Assembly: GCA_963210315.1 (NCBI GenBank)
Contig: OY723303.1
Coordinates: forward strand, 1,922,001 to 1,986,000
Reading direction: 5' to 3'
DNA from: Rhynchopus euleeides
Lineage: Eukaryota; Euglenozoa; Diplonemea; Diplonemida; Diplonemidae
DNA: 64,000 nt
The first letter of the stretch is position 1. Each line of letters starts with the position of its first letter. The translations under genes and the position numbers were made by a program. Below, one piece after another: positions 33,313-43,804 of the stretch. The notes beneath the pieces are model-generated. The model did no database searches. It saw only the letters and a program-made list of their open reading frames with translations, and was not told the DNA's origin.

Positions 33313-33440
33313 CCCCCCCCCCCCCCCCGGACATGTCCGGCCAGGACCTCAATAGTTTGATTTTTGGTCCAGAAAATAGTTTGAAAATTTTTGAAATCTG
33401 GGTGCCCAAATTTTTTGCTCCTAAGACCGGCGATTTGTAG

Positions 33441-33800
33441 GGGGACCCTTTCGAATTTTTTTTGGAGAAGGGTAAATTGAACGTTTTTGGCCAAATGAAG
33501 CCACTGCGACCATTCCCGGGCCTCGGAAATCAGATTTTGGCCCCTCAAATGCGGTGCCGGTCCGGACAAAAAACCGAAAAACCCGTGAAAAATGGCCCAT
33601 TTTCCCCAGCCAAAAATGGGCCAAAAATGCCCCCGGACACCCCCAGAGACATGTCCTAATCCGGGGTGCCAGTAGGGGGGACCTTTCGAATTTTTTTTTC
33701 GAGGAGAGGTCAATTGAACGTTTTTGGACATCTGAGGCCACTGCGACCATTCCCAGGCCTCGGAAATGAGATTTTTGGCCCTCAAATGGGGTACCGGTCC
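33441..33800 (+). repeat. Two degenerate direct repeats, ~125 bp each
   Basis: Copies at about 33441-33566 and 33677-33800 share ctttcgaattttttt, gaacgtttttgg and the phrase ccactgcgaccattccc. A shorter third copy of the leading part is at about 34358-34400 (gggggaccttttcgaatt). Confidence 0.6.
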
Positions 33801-34463
33801 CCACGAAATTCCGAAAAAATCATGAAAATCGAAAGGTCCCACGCACCAAATTCTGCCCAAAAATCGTCAAAAATGGACATGTCATACGCAGCAAGGGGGC
33901 AAACCACTCCCCAATGCTCAATGATTCCACGGCAAGCCAGATTTTCTGATCAATTGGTTTGTTTGAGCATGTTCCTGGCCCTTGTTTGGAAAGTAGATGA
34001 CCCCTGGCTGGAGAGGACGGTTGTGCTCGACCGGACGGAGAGAGAACCTTCTCCATAACCACCTCCACTCCACAATGCCACAAGTGGCAGGAAGGCCGGG
34101 TGTTACAGGTCTCAACCAGGGTTCCAAGGCTCTCCACTTCCTGGCTGCGTCAGGGATCACCGGGTACAGCGAGCAGGATTCCCTGTCCTGACACCCCAGC
34201 ATGTACCACCGGAAGAACCCGAAACAGCAGCCCCCCCTCATGGGGGTTGCAAGAGGCACGGAAATCGTTCAAATCGGACCAAGTCCGAAAATTCGGCACT
34301 TTCTTGGGTACAAATTGCGGTCCGAAATTTTCCGATTTTTTGAAAAAAGGCTAATTCTGTAAGGGGGACCTTTTCGAATTTTTTTTTCGGGCACTTTTTC
34401 AGGGTATAAGATAGACTTTTTTTCTGGCGCCGTTTTCCGGTTTTTCTGGTTTTGAAAATTTTT

Positions 34464-34486
34464 CGCGCGCGCCTTCGGCGCGCGCG
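34464..34486. repeat. Perfect GC hairpin (10-bp stem, 3-nt loop)
   Basis: cgcgcgcgcc and ggcgcgcgcg are separated by ttc. It lies in otherwise A/T-rich repeat debris. Confidence 0.7.
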
Positions 34487-34633
34487 ACCCGCGCAAACCC
34501 TCCCAGAATCTGAGAGGGCCCGGTGCCTGCGCGCGTCCTGTCGTACTGAGGCTGCTTGGTGGGGCAGGCGCAGCAGCCGCTTTGAAAGTTTGGACTCTCG
34601 GCAAATAAACCGGTCTGGTGCAATTTTGTTACG

Positions 34634-34699
34634 CAGGGGGGTCTGGGGGGCGGAGCCCCCCAGCCGCCGGAGGCCACGGTAGTGAACATCTGTTCCTAC
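34634..34699 (-). repeat. GC-hairpin dispersed repeat, copy 3 (inverted)
   Basis: It is the reverse complement of the 17671 and 17841 copies: ggggggcggagcccccc, then agccgccggaggccacgg and gtgaacatctgttcct. Confidence 0.7.
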
Positions 34700-35965
34700 A
34701 GTCTGGATTCGCTTGTAAGTAGGAAGGCTTCGCTGTATCGCAGCCCGGCCAGCAGGAGATCACTGGTCCTTGAGGGTTCAAACTTCAGGGTGGAGGAGGA
34801 CGGGGGAGCGACCACTCGTGACAGGTGTGCGTTGTGGGTGGAGTGGGTGCACGACAGAATGGCCAAAGGGTCCACGAGATCTCTGCACACATTCCGTTAT
34901 CGAGGAGATGGGCACCTAGCTGTGACGACAGGCAACAAACAAATCTCATCTGTTAGTTGCCCCCAATAGGCTTGGCGACCTTCAAGACTGCTTGAAAGTC
35001 GTTCGTGTTCTCGTCTCAGCCCTCCAGACAAGCAGATCTGTCTCGAGTTGGTGGGCTGTCGCCATGTATTCGATGGCACCGAGTGACGCTGCACAGAGGC
35101 AGACGACACGGTGAACTCCAGCGGAGGTTACCCTACCTCCGCTGGAGTACACCGTGTGTCTCCCACGAGTCTCAACTAGCGGGAGTCTTAGCGTAAATTA
35201 GCTGGAAAATAGACTCCCGTCTCCAGTACAGACTGCAGTCTTAGACTCCCTCTTAGACACTCGCTAGGGTGGCTGGAGTCCACCATGTGTGCACCTTCAA
35301 AACAGAAGAGACCCGCATGACGAGGGCATCACCACCCACCGGGCCACCCGCTAGGTCCATTTTTTCTTCTCCGCTTCTCTGCCTTCTTTGGACTATTTGG
35401 GCTCTGTGCGGATCACGATGGGGTCACTTTCTATTTTTTTATGGCGTTTTTTCTGACTGTTTTACTGTCCCAAAGTCACAAAAAAACCGCCAAAATTGAG
35501 ACCGACCTTTTTTTTTTTCCCAGAAAACCGGGAACCGGGAAACCCTGGTTTTGAAAACCGGAAAACCAGACCTATCTTATCCCCTGACTTTTTCCACAAG
35601 GAAATGTCCGCCCTGTCCGCTACTGTCCACTACCGATTTCAAGGATCCTCCTCAGACACACACACAAAGTGTGCCATGCCCGTTCAGCGGCTAGACACGA
35701 TAAGACTGTTTTCACACATCTCGTCTCCTCCGGGGGAGTACGTGGCTTGTCCTTTTTCCCCCTCTCTGTCAGTCGAGACTCTGATTCTCTTTTTTCTCCA
35801 GGGGCACACAGACTCAGGGACTCCAGCCTGCCTTTGCATAGCTGCCTCTTCGGGGGCCAGGGGCTTAGCTTGGATTTTGAGGTTGGGGCCGAAACACGGT
35901 CAGACTCGGTCACAGTACACACACAGTTGATTTGCCCCCCACCACCCCGTTCACCCAGAAGAATG
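34700..35965. other. Gene-poor stretch
   Basis: No gene is supported. It holds a long hairpin at 35102-35160, further short inverted motifs of gactccc/gggagtc type up to 35290, and A/T-rich or pyrimidine-rich filler. Confidence 0.4.
35102..35160. repeat. Long hairpin (about 26-bp arms, 6-nt loop)
   Basis: acggtgaactccagcggagg and cctccgctggagtacaccgt form almost perfect arms. The sequence continues with more ggagtc/gactcc inverted words to about 35290. Confidence 0.65.
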
Positions 35966-36481
35966 TCACCCCCCCCCTCGGCCCTGGGCCCTCGAGGGGG
36001 GTGCCATTCTCTCGGGGTACCCTAGGTACCTCGCAAGAGTGGCTTCGGGGATACCCTGTGAATATTCGCGACATTCCACTCCTACAAAGAGTACAGTTGC
36101 AAGGCTTTCGCTCCTCAGTTGGCGAAGCCTGGTGAAGACAAGGCGGAGCTTGGAAAACAAGCGTTCAACAGAAGCAGTGCCCAGCGGAAGGATAGATGCA
36201 AGCTGGAGTAGCCTGCATGTTGCTGGGTACGTGAGAGCGAGGTTTCCCGAGGTAAACCGCTGAATAACCTCCTGCAGATCACGCAGGCCCAACCTCCGAA
36301 TCTCGGAACAGACACCCGGGCACTCTTGCAGAAGGGTAGTCTTGTGCGCCTGTGCCCACTTCGGTGGGTGTGCTGGGGCATTGAATTCCGGGCAAGGGTA
36401 CGCGCCAGTGATCCCCGGGAGAGGTGCCATGTAGTGGTCAGCGATGTAGCCCAGAGCCTCCTGCACCTGCGTGTCCACCAT
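35966..36481 (-). pseudogene. hAT-family transposase C-terminal fragment
   Basis: The minus-strand frame ends with LPLGTASVERLFSKLRLVF, then TRLRQLRSESLATVLFVGVE. This matches the C-terminal dimerisation region of hAT transposases, where the usual pattern is S-x-x-x-E-R-x-F-S, then T-R-L-R and L-x-x-x-x-L. The upstream catalytic core and the terminal inverted repeats are not seen, so this is a remnant. It is one of only two coding-like stretches on the minus strand, and neither is a complete gene. Confidence 0.65.
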
Positions 36482-37282
36482 GTTGCCGGGAGACGGAATT
36501 CGAGACTGCTGACGTTATTCTTAGGCTAGCGACGAATACGGGACAGAAGGAGAATGGGGTGTTCGCGTTCCGCTCGCACGCGTGCTTCACCTCCTGTGCT
36601 GCTGCACCCCAAGAAAAATTCGCTTTTTTCCCCGGAAATTTATGCTTTTTTTTTTTGGGCTGACCGAGTTTTTTTCCGGGTTTGGCTGAAACTCGGTCAG
36701 CTGACCGAGTTTCCCCCCCCCAAGCTAAGCCTCTGCTCTGGGGCGATACTACGGCGGTTGATTATCTTACCCAACGGACTGTCTGTCCCCATTCAAGCGA
36801 GGAGATGATGTGGTGCTCACCACCTATCGGTGCCTCAGCGCACTGCCGAACAGGGGGAGCGGTGCGTCAGTCATCTGTCAACGGCAGTGAGGTGAAGTGT
36901 GTGAGGCGCAGCAACGTTCCCCTTGTTCCCCTCGTCTCTCGACTCTTTTGCTAACTGCTGCCGACAACACACCCACACCCCAAGGCCCTGCTGAAGTCAG
37001 AAGAATCAAAAATCGTGGTTGGCACGGGCAATCAACGGTCAATCTGACATCCTTCCAGTTCCAGTTCTACGCAGTTCTGCTGAGCGCTGGGGAGGGAGGG
37101 GGACTAGGGTGGTCGTGGTGGTGGTTCTGAGGTCGAGAAGGTACGTTCCCTCTCCTCGCTTCCCCCCTTCTTTTTGCAGCTCTGTGACTCGGTCGTTCAG
37201 ACCCTTCGCCTCCACACTGCGGCACCGCCCTTCAGGCACTGCCACCTCTCTGAAGACTGCCGCTGCTTCCTTCGCCTAAACA
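36482..37282. other. Spacer and leader of the zf-PARP/SAP gene
   Basis: The last part has gtacgttccc at 37141, then a pyrimidine-rich stretch ending tttttgcag at 37179. This could be a 39-nt leader intron or a trans-splice acceptor about 100 nt upstream of the ATG. Confidence 0.4.
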
Positions 37283-38253
37283 ATGAGCGTCGAAGGGGAC
37301 CACGTGCTGCGGCAGAAGATCGAGGACACTGGGGTCATCCCGCGCGACGCGTTTCAGCGAGGGACGATCCGGATCCGCGACTACGGCGGAGGTCGTTGCC
37401 TGCGGATGGCGGACTCGTGGTTCGAGTCGGACAAGACGGTGTTCGCCGTCGCCAGCGAGTGCTGTTCGAAGTGCAATGGGTCCATCGGAAAAGGGCAGCT
37501 GATGAACATGGGGCGCCGGCTCCTGTTGCCCGACGCGCCTGTTCCACTGTCGGGGGTGGACCACGTCCACTTCGCTTGCGACGGCGGGAAGCACAGCGAC
37601 CTCGGCGACCCGTCTGAGCTCGACGGCTACGGCGACTTGTCGCTCGAGCAGAAGGCAGAGGTGCTGAAGCTGTGCGGCGTGGAAGCCACGCCGGAGCGCC
37701 TTGCCAAAGGGAAGCGCAACCTGCTGGCTGGGATGGTCGCCATCCTTAACGGAGCGTTCACCTCGGGGCCGAGCAAGGAACGGTGCGAGTGGATGTTGTG
37801 CAACGCAGGAGTGCAGGTCGCAGAATGGGGACGTTGTAGCCCCAATCTCTGCGTCTACGGCGGGTCAGGGAAAGCGCGGTACGGAAATGTGACGGGGCGA
37901 AGAAGTACCGCGAAATCAGGAGTCGCCGTGTCGCCATCAAGTGGGTGGGCGCTGTGCACCTTTCCGAGTACCTTCAGCGCATGAAAAACGGCGAGGAAGT
38001 CGGCATTGCAGAATACGACGACGAGCCGGAAGCGCCGAAAGCACCCAAGCCTGCGGAGGATGACAGCGACGATAGCGACGACAGTGATGATGATAGCAAC
38101 AGTGAGAGCGACGGCAAGCCTCCTGCAAAGAAGCGGCGGCAGGGCTACTACGCGAAGATGTCGTACCGAGAGCTGCAGGTGGAGTGCATGGCCGCGCGCC
38201 TGCCTGCTGTCGGGAAGGCCGATGCCCTGCGGGCGCGCCTGGAGGCTTTGTGA
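37283..38253 (+). CDS. zf-PARP and SAP-domain nuclear protein, reading frame broken near 37840-37920
   Basis: The ATG at 37283 is used. Residues 14-115 form a PARP-type zinc finger: CCSKCNGSIGKGQL gives C-x2-C, HVHFAC gives H-x2-C, and ELDGYGDLSLEQKAEV matches the trailing helix of the family. A following Cys-containing part (CEWMLCNAGVQVAEWGRC) may be a diverged PADR1-like module. After about 37840 the frame changes by +2 and coding resumes as KKYREIRSRRVAIKWVGAVH, then a very acidic Asp/Ser/Glu stretch, a basic KKRRQ patch and a SAP motif (MSYRELQVECMAARLPAVGK, then ADALRARLEAL) to the stop at 38253. A short intron (for example 37879-37919, gt..ag, 41 nt) or an indel could explain the break. 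A role in DNA-break or chromatin binding is inferred from these domains; no PARP catalytic domain is present. Confidence 0.75.
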
Positions 38254-38500
38254 AGGAACTCCGGCACGTCTCTCTTTCTCTCTCTCTCTCTGCTCTACAT
38301 TTTTCTTTTTCTTGAGGTTGAGTGTAGCCAAGCCGACCCTCCTCTCGTGAGCACACACGACGGCGACTTTGGTTCTGCTGCTCTTGCTGTTCCTTTTTGT
38401 GTTAATATTTTCCGGTCGGTGCCTGCACGCGTCCTGTTTTTTTGTGTCCTCATGCGATGAAGGAGGAGTCGGAACACAGAGTCCGACTTGAATCGGCACG

Positions 38501-38572
38501 CACAGTGCCGTAATTGCAGAGCCCCATCTCACCTTGGTGTGTGCGTCACCGCAACCCTCTCCCCTCGTGTTC
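38501..38572 (+). repeat. Shared downstream motif, copy 1
   Basis: It contains gtaattgcagagccccatct, then caccttggtgtgtgcgtcac and aaccctctcccctc. It lies about 250 bp after the zf-PARP/SAP stop and matches 43724-43804. Confidence 0.6.
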
Positions 38573-39119
38573 TTTCGCCCCGGACGTCGCCCAGAACCAG
38601 AGTTTCTCATTCCGAGATATTTGTCGTTATGTGCCACACACAGTGTAATCACAGCTACTCGGGACCCCTGCTCCCCTGAGCGATTGCTCCCTCGTGACTT
38701 TGCGCTCTCCGGGCCCCGATGCGCTGAGATTGGCTCTGTGTGACTTCGGCATTGCTTTACTTTTTCCCATCCAAATCGCACCGCAGAGGAAATCCGTCTG
38801 GGAAGGACTGGCGAAAAATCATCTTTCCAGGCTTGTTTTTGGTACCCCGGAGCAAACCGGGGCCAGCTCCGCTCTTGTCTCTGCTCTCATGTTTCACACA
38901 ATTTCGTGCTCCGACTCCTCCCACACCTTGTGTCCTTCAGACAATCCGAACACACTACATCGGGTCGTGGCATTAGTTCCACGACTAAGAGGAGACCCGG
39001 AAGCGGTAACGAACTGGGGCTCAACCCAGACGACGAGAATCAAGACCGCGACTATTTGTGACGTTTCCAGAGGGCGTCGACACCGCTTTGAAACTGAAAT
39101 CGAGTCGGTTCCTGCCTCC

Positions 39120-39436
39120 ACGACCTGCCCGATTGCACTCTTGTAAAATCCATGACCTGTCTGATTGCACTCTTGAGAAATCCATGAGCTGCCTGATTGC
39201 ACTCTTGAGAAATCCACGAGCTGCCTGATTGCACTCTTGTGAAATCCATGAGCTGCCTGATTGCACTCTTCTGAAATCCATGAGCTGCCTGATTGCACTC
39301 TTCTGAAATCCATGAGCTGCCTGATTGCACTCTTCTGAAATCCATGAGCTGCCTGATTGGACTCTTCTGAAATCCATGAGCTGCCTGATTGCACTCTTGT
39401 GAAATCCATGAGCTGCCTGATTGCACTCTTCTGAAG
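39120..39436. repeat. 32-bp tandem repeat, about 10 copies
   Basis: The unit is atccatgagctgcctgattg followed by cactcttctgaa, with a strict 32-bp step (for example 39244, 39276, 39308). The first copies are more diverged. It has the same period as the large array at 54931 and looks partly similar to its reverse complement. Confidence 0.85.
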
Positions 39437-39756
39437 GGTGGGGAGAGATCCGGTGTTTTGTCCATCCAGTTGGGCAGGGAACGTGGGGGTTTTATCAAGA
39501 ATTCCCCTCCTCGTATCTCTGCACCCTTCCCAAAGCAAATCCTATGCAGTCGGTGCGCTCTCGGCTTTTGTCCATCGCACGAGCCACACAGCCACAGGCA
39601 GCACACCCTTCTTTGTTCCTTTGTTGGGACAAGTGCTGCAGTATTCCCGTGGGAGGTGCACTCAACATTGTGCCTCTCTGCTCTGCACCCCCTTCCCAAA
39701 GCAAATCCTTGACGAATCCTCGTCCAGTCTTCCTTCCTTGGTGTGATGAGAGCCAC

Positions 39757-40585
39757 GTCAGTTCCGCGGAGTTCCATGATCACACCAAACAGAGTATCTT
39801 GCCTATCACTCCTTCCTTCTTCTTGTGCTTCTTGTGCTTCTATTTCAATCGCTTCTTTTTCGACTTTTCCTTTTTTGAGAGTTGTGCAACAATGCAGGAA
39901 ACTGTGCCAGTGCAGATCAGAACATCACCACGCTTCATGACGGGCGCGTGGGGTGTTCTCGCGATCGACGAATACCCTTCGGCTCTTCACTTTGTTTCCC
40001 TTCCAGTCTTGCACTAATACACAGTTTTTAGTGGGCATCATCATGATCATAGCATTGAGTCCGGTGACAACACAAATCACTTTTTATAAAAGGGGCCTTC
40101 GCTACCAGATGTGATTGAGTGAGAAAAAGTGAGCAACAAACAGCCCACCACCCCCCCTCACTGACTGACGAGCTGTAACGAGCTGTGACTGGGAGCGAGG
40201 GCCCCCAAGAATCCCCGTCCTCGTATATCGGCAGTTCCCGGCTTCCCAACCTGTGCAGTCGGGTCCGGCGACCCTGGTGAACAGTAAGGCGCGAAGATGT
40301 GTGGCACCTGCGTTGTCCGCTGCCAGGGGGGAGCGGGTGCACGAGCTAAGCGGATGGTGGGGGAGGTGCTCCAAATGGAGGGGATCAGAGAGGGAGAGAC
40401 TCTCTCTCTCTCCCCCCTCCTCGTCCCCTTGTCTTTTTCGACTGTTTGGTGTAATTCTATAGGGGTTCTGTGCCGGTTCTGTGCCACGTCTGCCAGTTCC
40501 GCGGGGTTCCAGGATCACACTAAACAGATTATCTTGCCTATCACTCCTTCCTTCTTCTTGTGGTTCTTCTGCTTCTATTTCAATA
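39757..40585 (+). repeat. Direct repeat pair, ~94 bp each, 736 bp apart
   Basis: Copies at 39757-39850 and 40493-40585 share cagttccgcgg, ttccatgatcacac (or ttccaggatcacac), tatcttgcctatcactcctt and a cttct-rich tail. Confidence 0.65.
40094..40203. mobile_element. MITE-like element, copy 2 (110 bp)
   Basis: It is the reverse complement of copy 1 at 14717. The ends are ggccttcgctaccag and ctgggagcgagggcc; the interior has ctcactgactgacgagct. Confidence 0.6.
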
Positions 40586-42105
40586 CCGTTTCCTTCCTCA
40601 AAATTCACATGCACACAGTGTTGAGTGTCTCTATCGGCCCTCCCCCACCCACCCACCCACCCACCCCCTCCCCCCCTCACCGAAACCAGTCTCCGGAAAA
40701 CTCTAGGTTACCACCACCACCAACTCGGGCAAAATCAGCCAGAGGTCACTACCGTTTCCCAGCCCCAGGAAAGGGTAAGATGAGCCTGTTGGGTTGGTCA
40801 GTTACTGGTTTTTGTCTTGGGAAGGGTCCCGTTGGGAAGAATATCCGATTTGCTTGGCCGCACGACACCGTTGGGTGAAGGAGAAATCGTACCTGTTCCG
40901 GGTTCGAGTTTTCCTACACCTTGACTTCACATCGAGTCACAATTTGGCCTGTGTCGTGGTGCAAGCAACCATCAGTTCATATTGTGGCCAAGGTTCGATT
41001 CCCGGCACCCAACACATCGTCTGTCACTGCGACCTTGTCTCGTCGAAGCCTATTCCCCGTTTCCTTCGTTTGGCATTTCTAGGAAAACCACCCGGAAATT
41101 GCCAGAAATCCGTTTTTGGATGTTTCACCCAGGAACACGTTTTTGGGCCTCTGAAATATTCGATTTTTTGACATTCTGACGCCCAGCCAAAAGTGAGTTA
41201 GGATGGCGTCAGATTCTGGGGATTGCAGGTCGTACATGTCCCTGGGTGAATGTATGTTCTCCCGTCAGAACGATGGTCGGTTCGGCCACGGGATACTTGC
41301 GCTTGGTTGGACACCGACTCCACGGAGTCCAAGAATCGGCTGAACAGAACAGGACCCCCCCTGCACAGTGCCGATGCTTCCAGGTACCCGCCGCTCAGCC
41401 CATTCCTGAGCTCCAAACTCAGATCAACTCTCAGATGGTTTCTGTATTTCGAAGCTCTTCTGAAATATTGCTCTTCTCAAGAAAGAACACCCTCACAGAC
41501 ACTTCTCAACCTCTCCTCCTGCGAGCTCCAAAACAAAGCAAATCAAACCCCACATTCACTACCTATTTATAGTTGGTGATTTCCATACCGCCCCCCTCCC
41601 CATCCTGATGCGGACAACATTGCTTGTGGCGTCGCGACGTACCCACGGCGATGGTTCGTTGTTGTTCAGTTTGTAGTAGTGCTGTTCAGTTTCTCCACAG
41701 ATCTGCGCTCCACAGGTCTGCAAAGAGAAGTGCCAGGGGACAGCACTGCTCCCACCATCCATGTCTACTGACTCGCATTGCCGGAACACATGGGTGCGGC
41801 TTGCGTTGTGTTGTGAGTGTGGACAGTACCGAAGAGATGAACCCCGATAACCCCTTCCCTATTCTTTACGAGGTTTTGTGAGCGTTTCTGCACCGCCAAG
41901 CTCTTGCGACCAAGCCAATTCTCGGAGTGTTCTAAGGAATCAGCAGGAGTGTGGGGCCAAGGCGGTGGCCGGGGGTGTTTCCGGTCTGATTTGATGACTT
42001 CTGCTTTCTTCGAATACACACCACTGAATTAGGTTACACTAACCCGCGCTCGCTTCGCATCTCGCTTTTCGTTCTTCTTTTCCCGAGGAAAGAAGAAAGG
42101 AGAAG

Positions 42106-43704
42106 ATGACAGCTGAACACGACTACGTCGCGCTGGCCGGGGACACGCCGGTGGCGACGCACGGGGTGGACCTCGGGACGGTTCTCGCGGTGCAGCAGAG
42201 CGCAGCGGACGCGCGGGTGGACAAGGCGGAGGCGAAGGCCGGAAGGTGGCTGAGGATGCTGCTGGGCTGCGTGGTGGTGGCCGGGCTGCTGGCGGGGGCG
42301 GTGGTGGGGCTCAGCGTGTACCTGGCGCTGAACAAGCCGACCGTGCAGGGGCTGGTGGTGGTGACGCCTGAAAAGCCGGTGCAGCTGAAGATGACGGACG
42401 ACGGGCTGCTCGTGGGGGAGATGCCGCTGCGGGTGGGGTGGGACGCGGCGGAAGACCCGGAATGCGTCGAGCTGGAGTACGAGGTCGGCGACGGGGCTAA
42501 CAAGGTGCGAGTCACGGCGCACGACGGGGTGGTGCCTGTGCGGATCCGCGCGGAGCACGCAGGGAACCTGACGGTGCACGTGCGCGCGGCGTGCAAGGGG
42601 TGGGGTGCTGTGCAGACGCAGACGCCGACGAACTACGCGCTGCGGCACGACGTGCTGGAGGTGGACGTGCGGTGCGCGAACTCACGGGGGCTCGACTGTT
42701 CGGACCTGCGGAGCGGGCGGCTGGAGTGCGGTGCCGACATCGCGAACGCGACGGCGGTGGTGCACGTCCACTCGGAGCAGTGCAACGTGACGGGCGAAGT
42801 GCTGTCTGCATCTGCTGCCGGGCAGGGGCTGTGGAGGTTCGAGTTTGACGTTGTGGAGATGAAGACGGGCGACGACTTGCTGCGTCTGGTGGGCGCTGCG
42901 CGGATCGGGCTGCCGCCTCAGCAGAGTGCGAAGGCGGCGGAAGGAGCAGAAGCGAAAAACAGCAGCAGCCGTGCGGCGTCGGTGCTGGAGGATGTTCAAA
43001 AGTACGATGGCGGGGCCGTCTCGCACGAAATGAGTTACTCCAAGGCGCTCGGGCCTCTGACCGTCGGTGTGGCGGGCACGCTCAGCGCGCACCCTGTGCT
43101 CACGGTGCGCTGGCAGTCGGCCAGCTACTTCAACTGGCATTACAACAGCTACAAGGTTGAGCTGAACCCAAGCATCTCCGGCACAGCGTTCGTGGACTTC
43201 TACGCGGAGCAGCCGACGTCGCTTCTGTCTGTGGAGGCGTCGGTGGTGAAAGCGAACATCTACTGGAGCCCGGTCGTCGCAGTCGATTTCGAGCTGGTCG
43301 CCTACGGGCACGCAGACATCCAGGGGGGGTACCGTGCGGAGATCAACCTCAACAGCCACTTTGACCTCGAGTATGAGTCGCTGTACGCACAATGGGAACC
43401 CCTCTCAACAACAGGCTACTCGCTCAACACATACGGCGCACCACCGGTGGTCACAGGGAAAGCCGGGCTGCGGCCGCAAGTGGTTGCGTCGTTCGGTGTC
43501 AGTTCTTACACGGTGGTCGCGATTGCAGACATCGACCTCGGGGTGAACGGTGTGGCGGATTTCAACGCGAACTTCTGCAGCCTCACCGCGTCCGTTCAAT
43601 GCGACGGGCAGGTTGGGTGGAGCGGCGAAGAGTCATGGGCACACCACACTTGGCAGGTGTTCTCGTCCAACCTGTTCACCCATGCCTGCTACAACCCTCA
43701 GTGA
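42106..43704 (+). CDS. Type II membrane protein of unknown function
   Basis: The ATG at 42106 follows gagaag and a purine-rich leader. The product is 532 residues: a 47-residue cytoplasmic head, then a single TM helix (about 51-74, MLLGCVVVAGLLAGAVVGLS) and a large lumenal or outside part. The latter has scattered Cys (for example CANSRGLDC) and several sequons (NLT, NAT, NVT, NSS). The last 200 residues are rich in Tyr, Ser and Val with alternating strands (PVLTVRWQSASYFNWHYNSY), suggesting a beta-rich fold. The C-terminus has paired Cys near CSLTASVQCDG and a final HACYNPQ. No family is recognised. It is likely a surface or secretory-pathway protein. Confidence 0.75.
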   Translation: MTAEHDYVALAGDTPVATHGVDLGTVLAVQQSAADARVDKAEAKAGRWLRMLLGCVVVAGLLAGAVVGLSVYLALNKPTVQGLVVVTPEKPVQLKMTDDGLLVGEMPLRVGWDAAEDPECVELEYEVGDGANKVRVTAHDGVVPVRIRAEHAGNLTVHVRAACKGWGAVQTQTPTNYALRHDVLEVDVRCANSRGLDCSDLRSGRLECGADIANATAVVHVHSEQCNVTGEVLSASAAGQGLWRFEFDVVEMKTGDDLLRLVGAARIGLPPQQSAKAAEGAEAKNSSSRAASVLEDVQKYDGGAVSHEMSYSKALGPLTVGVAGTLSAHPVLTVRWQSASYFNWHYNSYKVELNPSISGTAFVDFYAEQPTSLLSVEASVVKANIYWSPVVAVDFELVAYGHADIQGGYRAEINLNSHFDLEYESLYAQWEPLSTTGYSLNTYGAPPVVTGKAGLRPQVVASFGVSSYTVVAIADIDLGVNGVADFNANFCSLTASVQCDGQVGWSGEESWAHHTWQVFSSNLFTHACYNPQ

Positions 43705-43723
43705 TCACTCACAACACGAGTCT

Positions 43724-43804
43724 ACGGCACGCGTAGTGACGTAATTGCAGAGCCACATCTCACCTCACAGGTCGAGGTGTGTGCATTTCACCACAACCTC
43801 TCCC
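43724..43804 (+). repeat. Shared downstream motif, copy 2
   Basis: It begins about 20 bp after the stop of the type II membrane protein, with gtaattgcagagccacatct, then caccacaacctctcccctc. It matches 38501-38572. Confidence 0.6.

Larger units (their letters stand above)
38254..42105. other. Gene-poor stretch
   Basis: No gene is supported. It contains a 72-bp motif at 38501 shared with 43724, a 32-bp tandem array at 39120-39436, a direct repeat pair at 39757 and 40493, and the second MITE copy at 40094. The leader before 42106 is purine/pyrimidine-rich (gttcttcttttcccgaggaa). Confidence 0.5.

Noticed and set aside
40930-41010. tRNA-Met-like remnant (aaggttcgattcccggcacc with an upstream cat)
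   Set aside because: Only the B box is good; no convincing A box, anticodon stem or acceptor stem could be paired.
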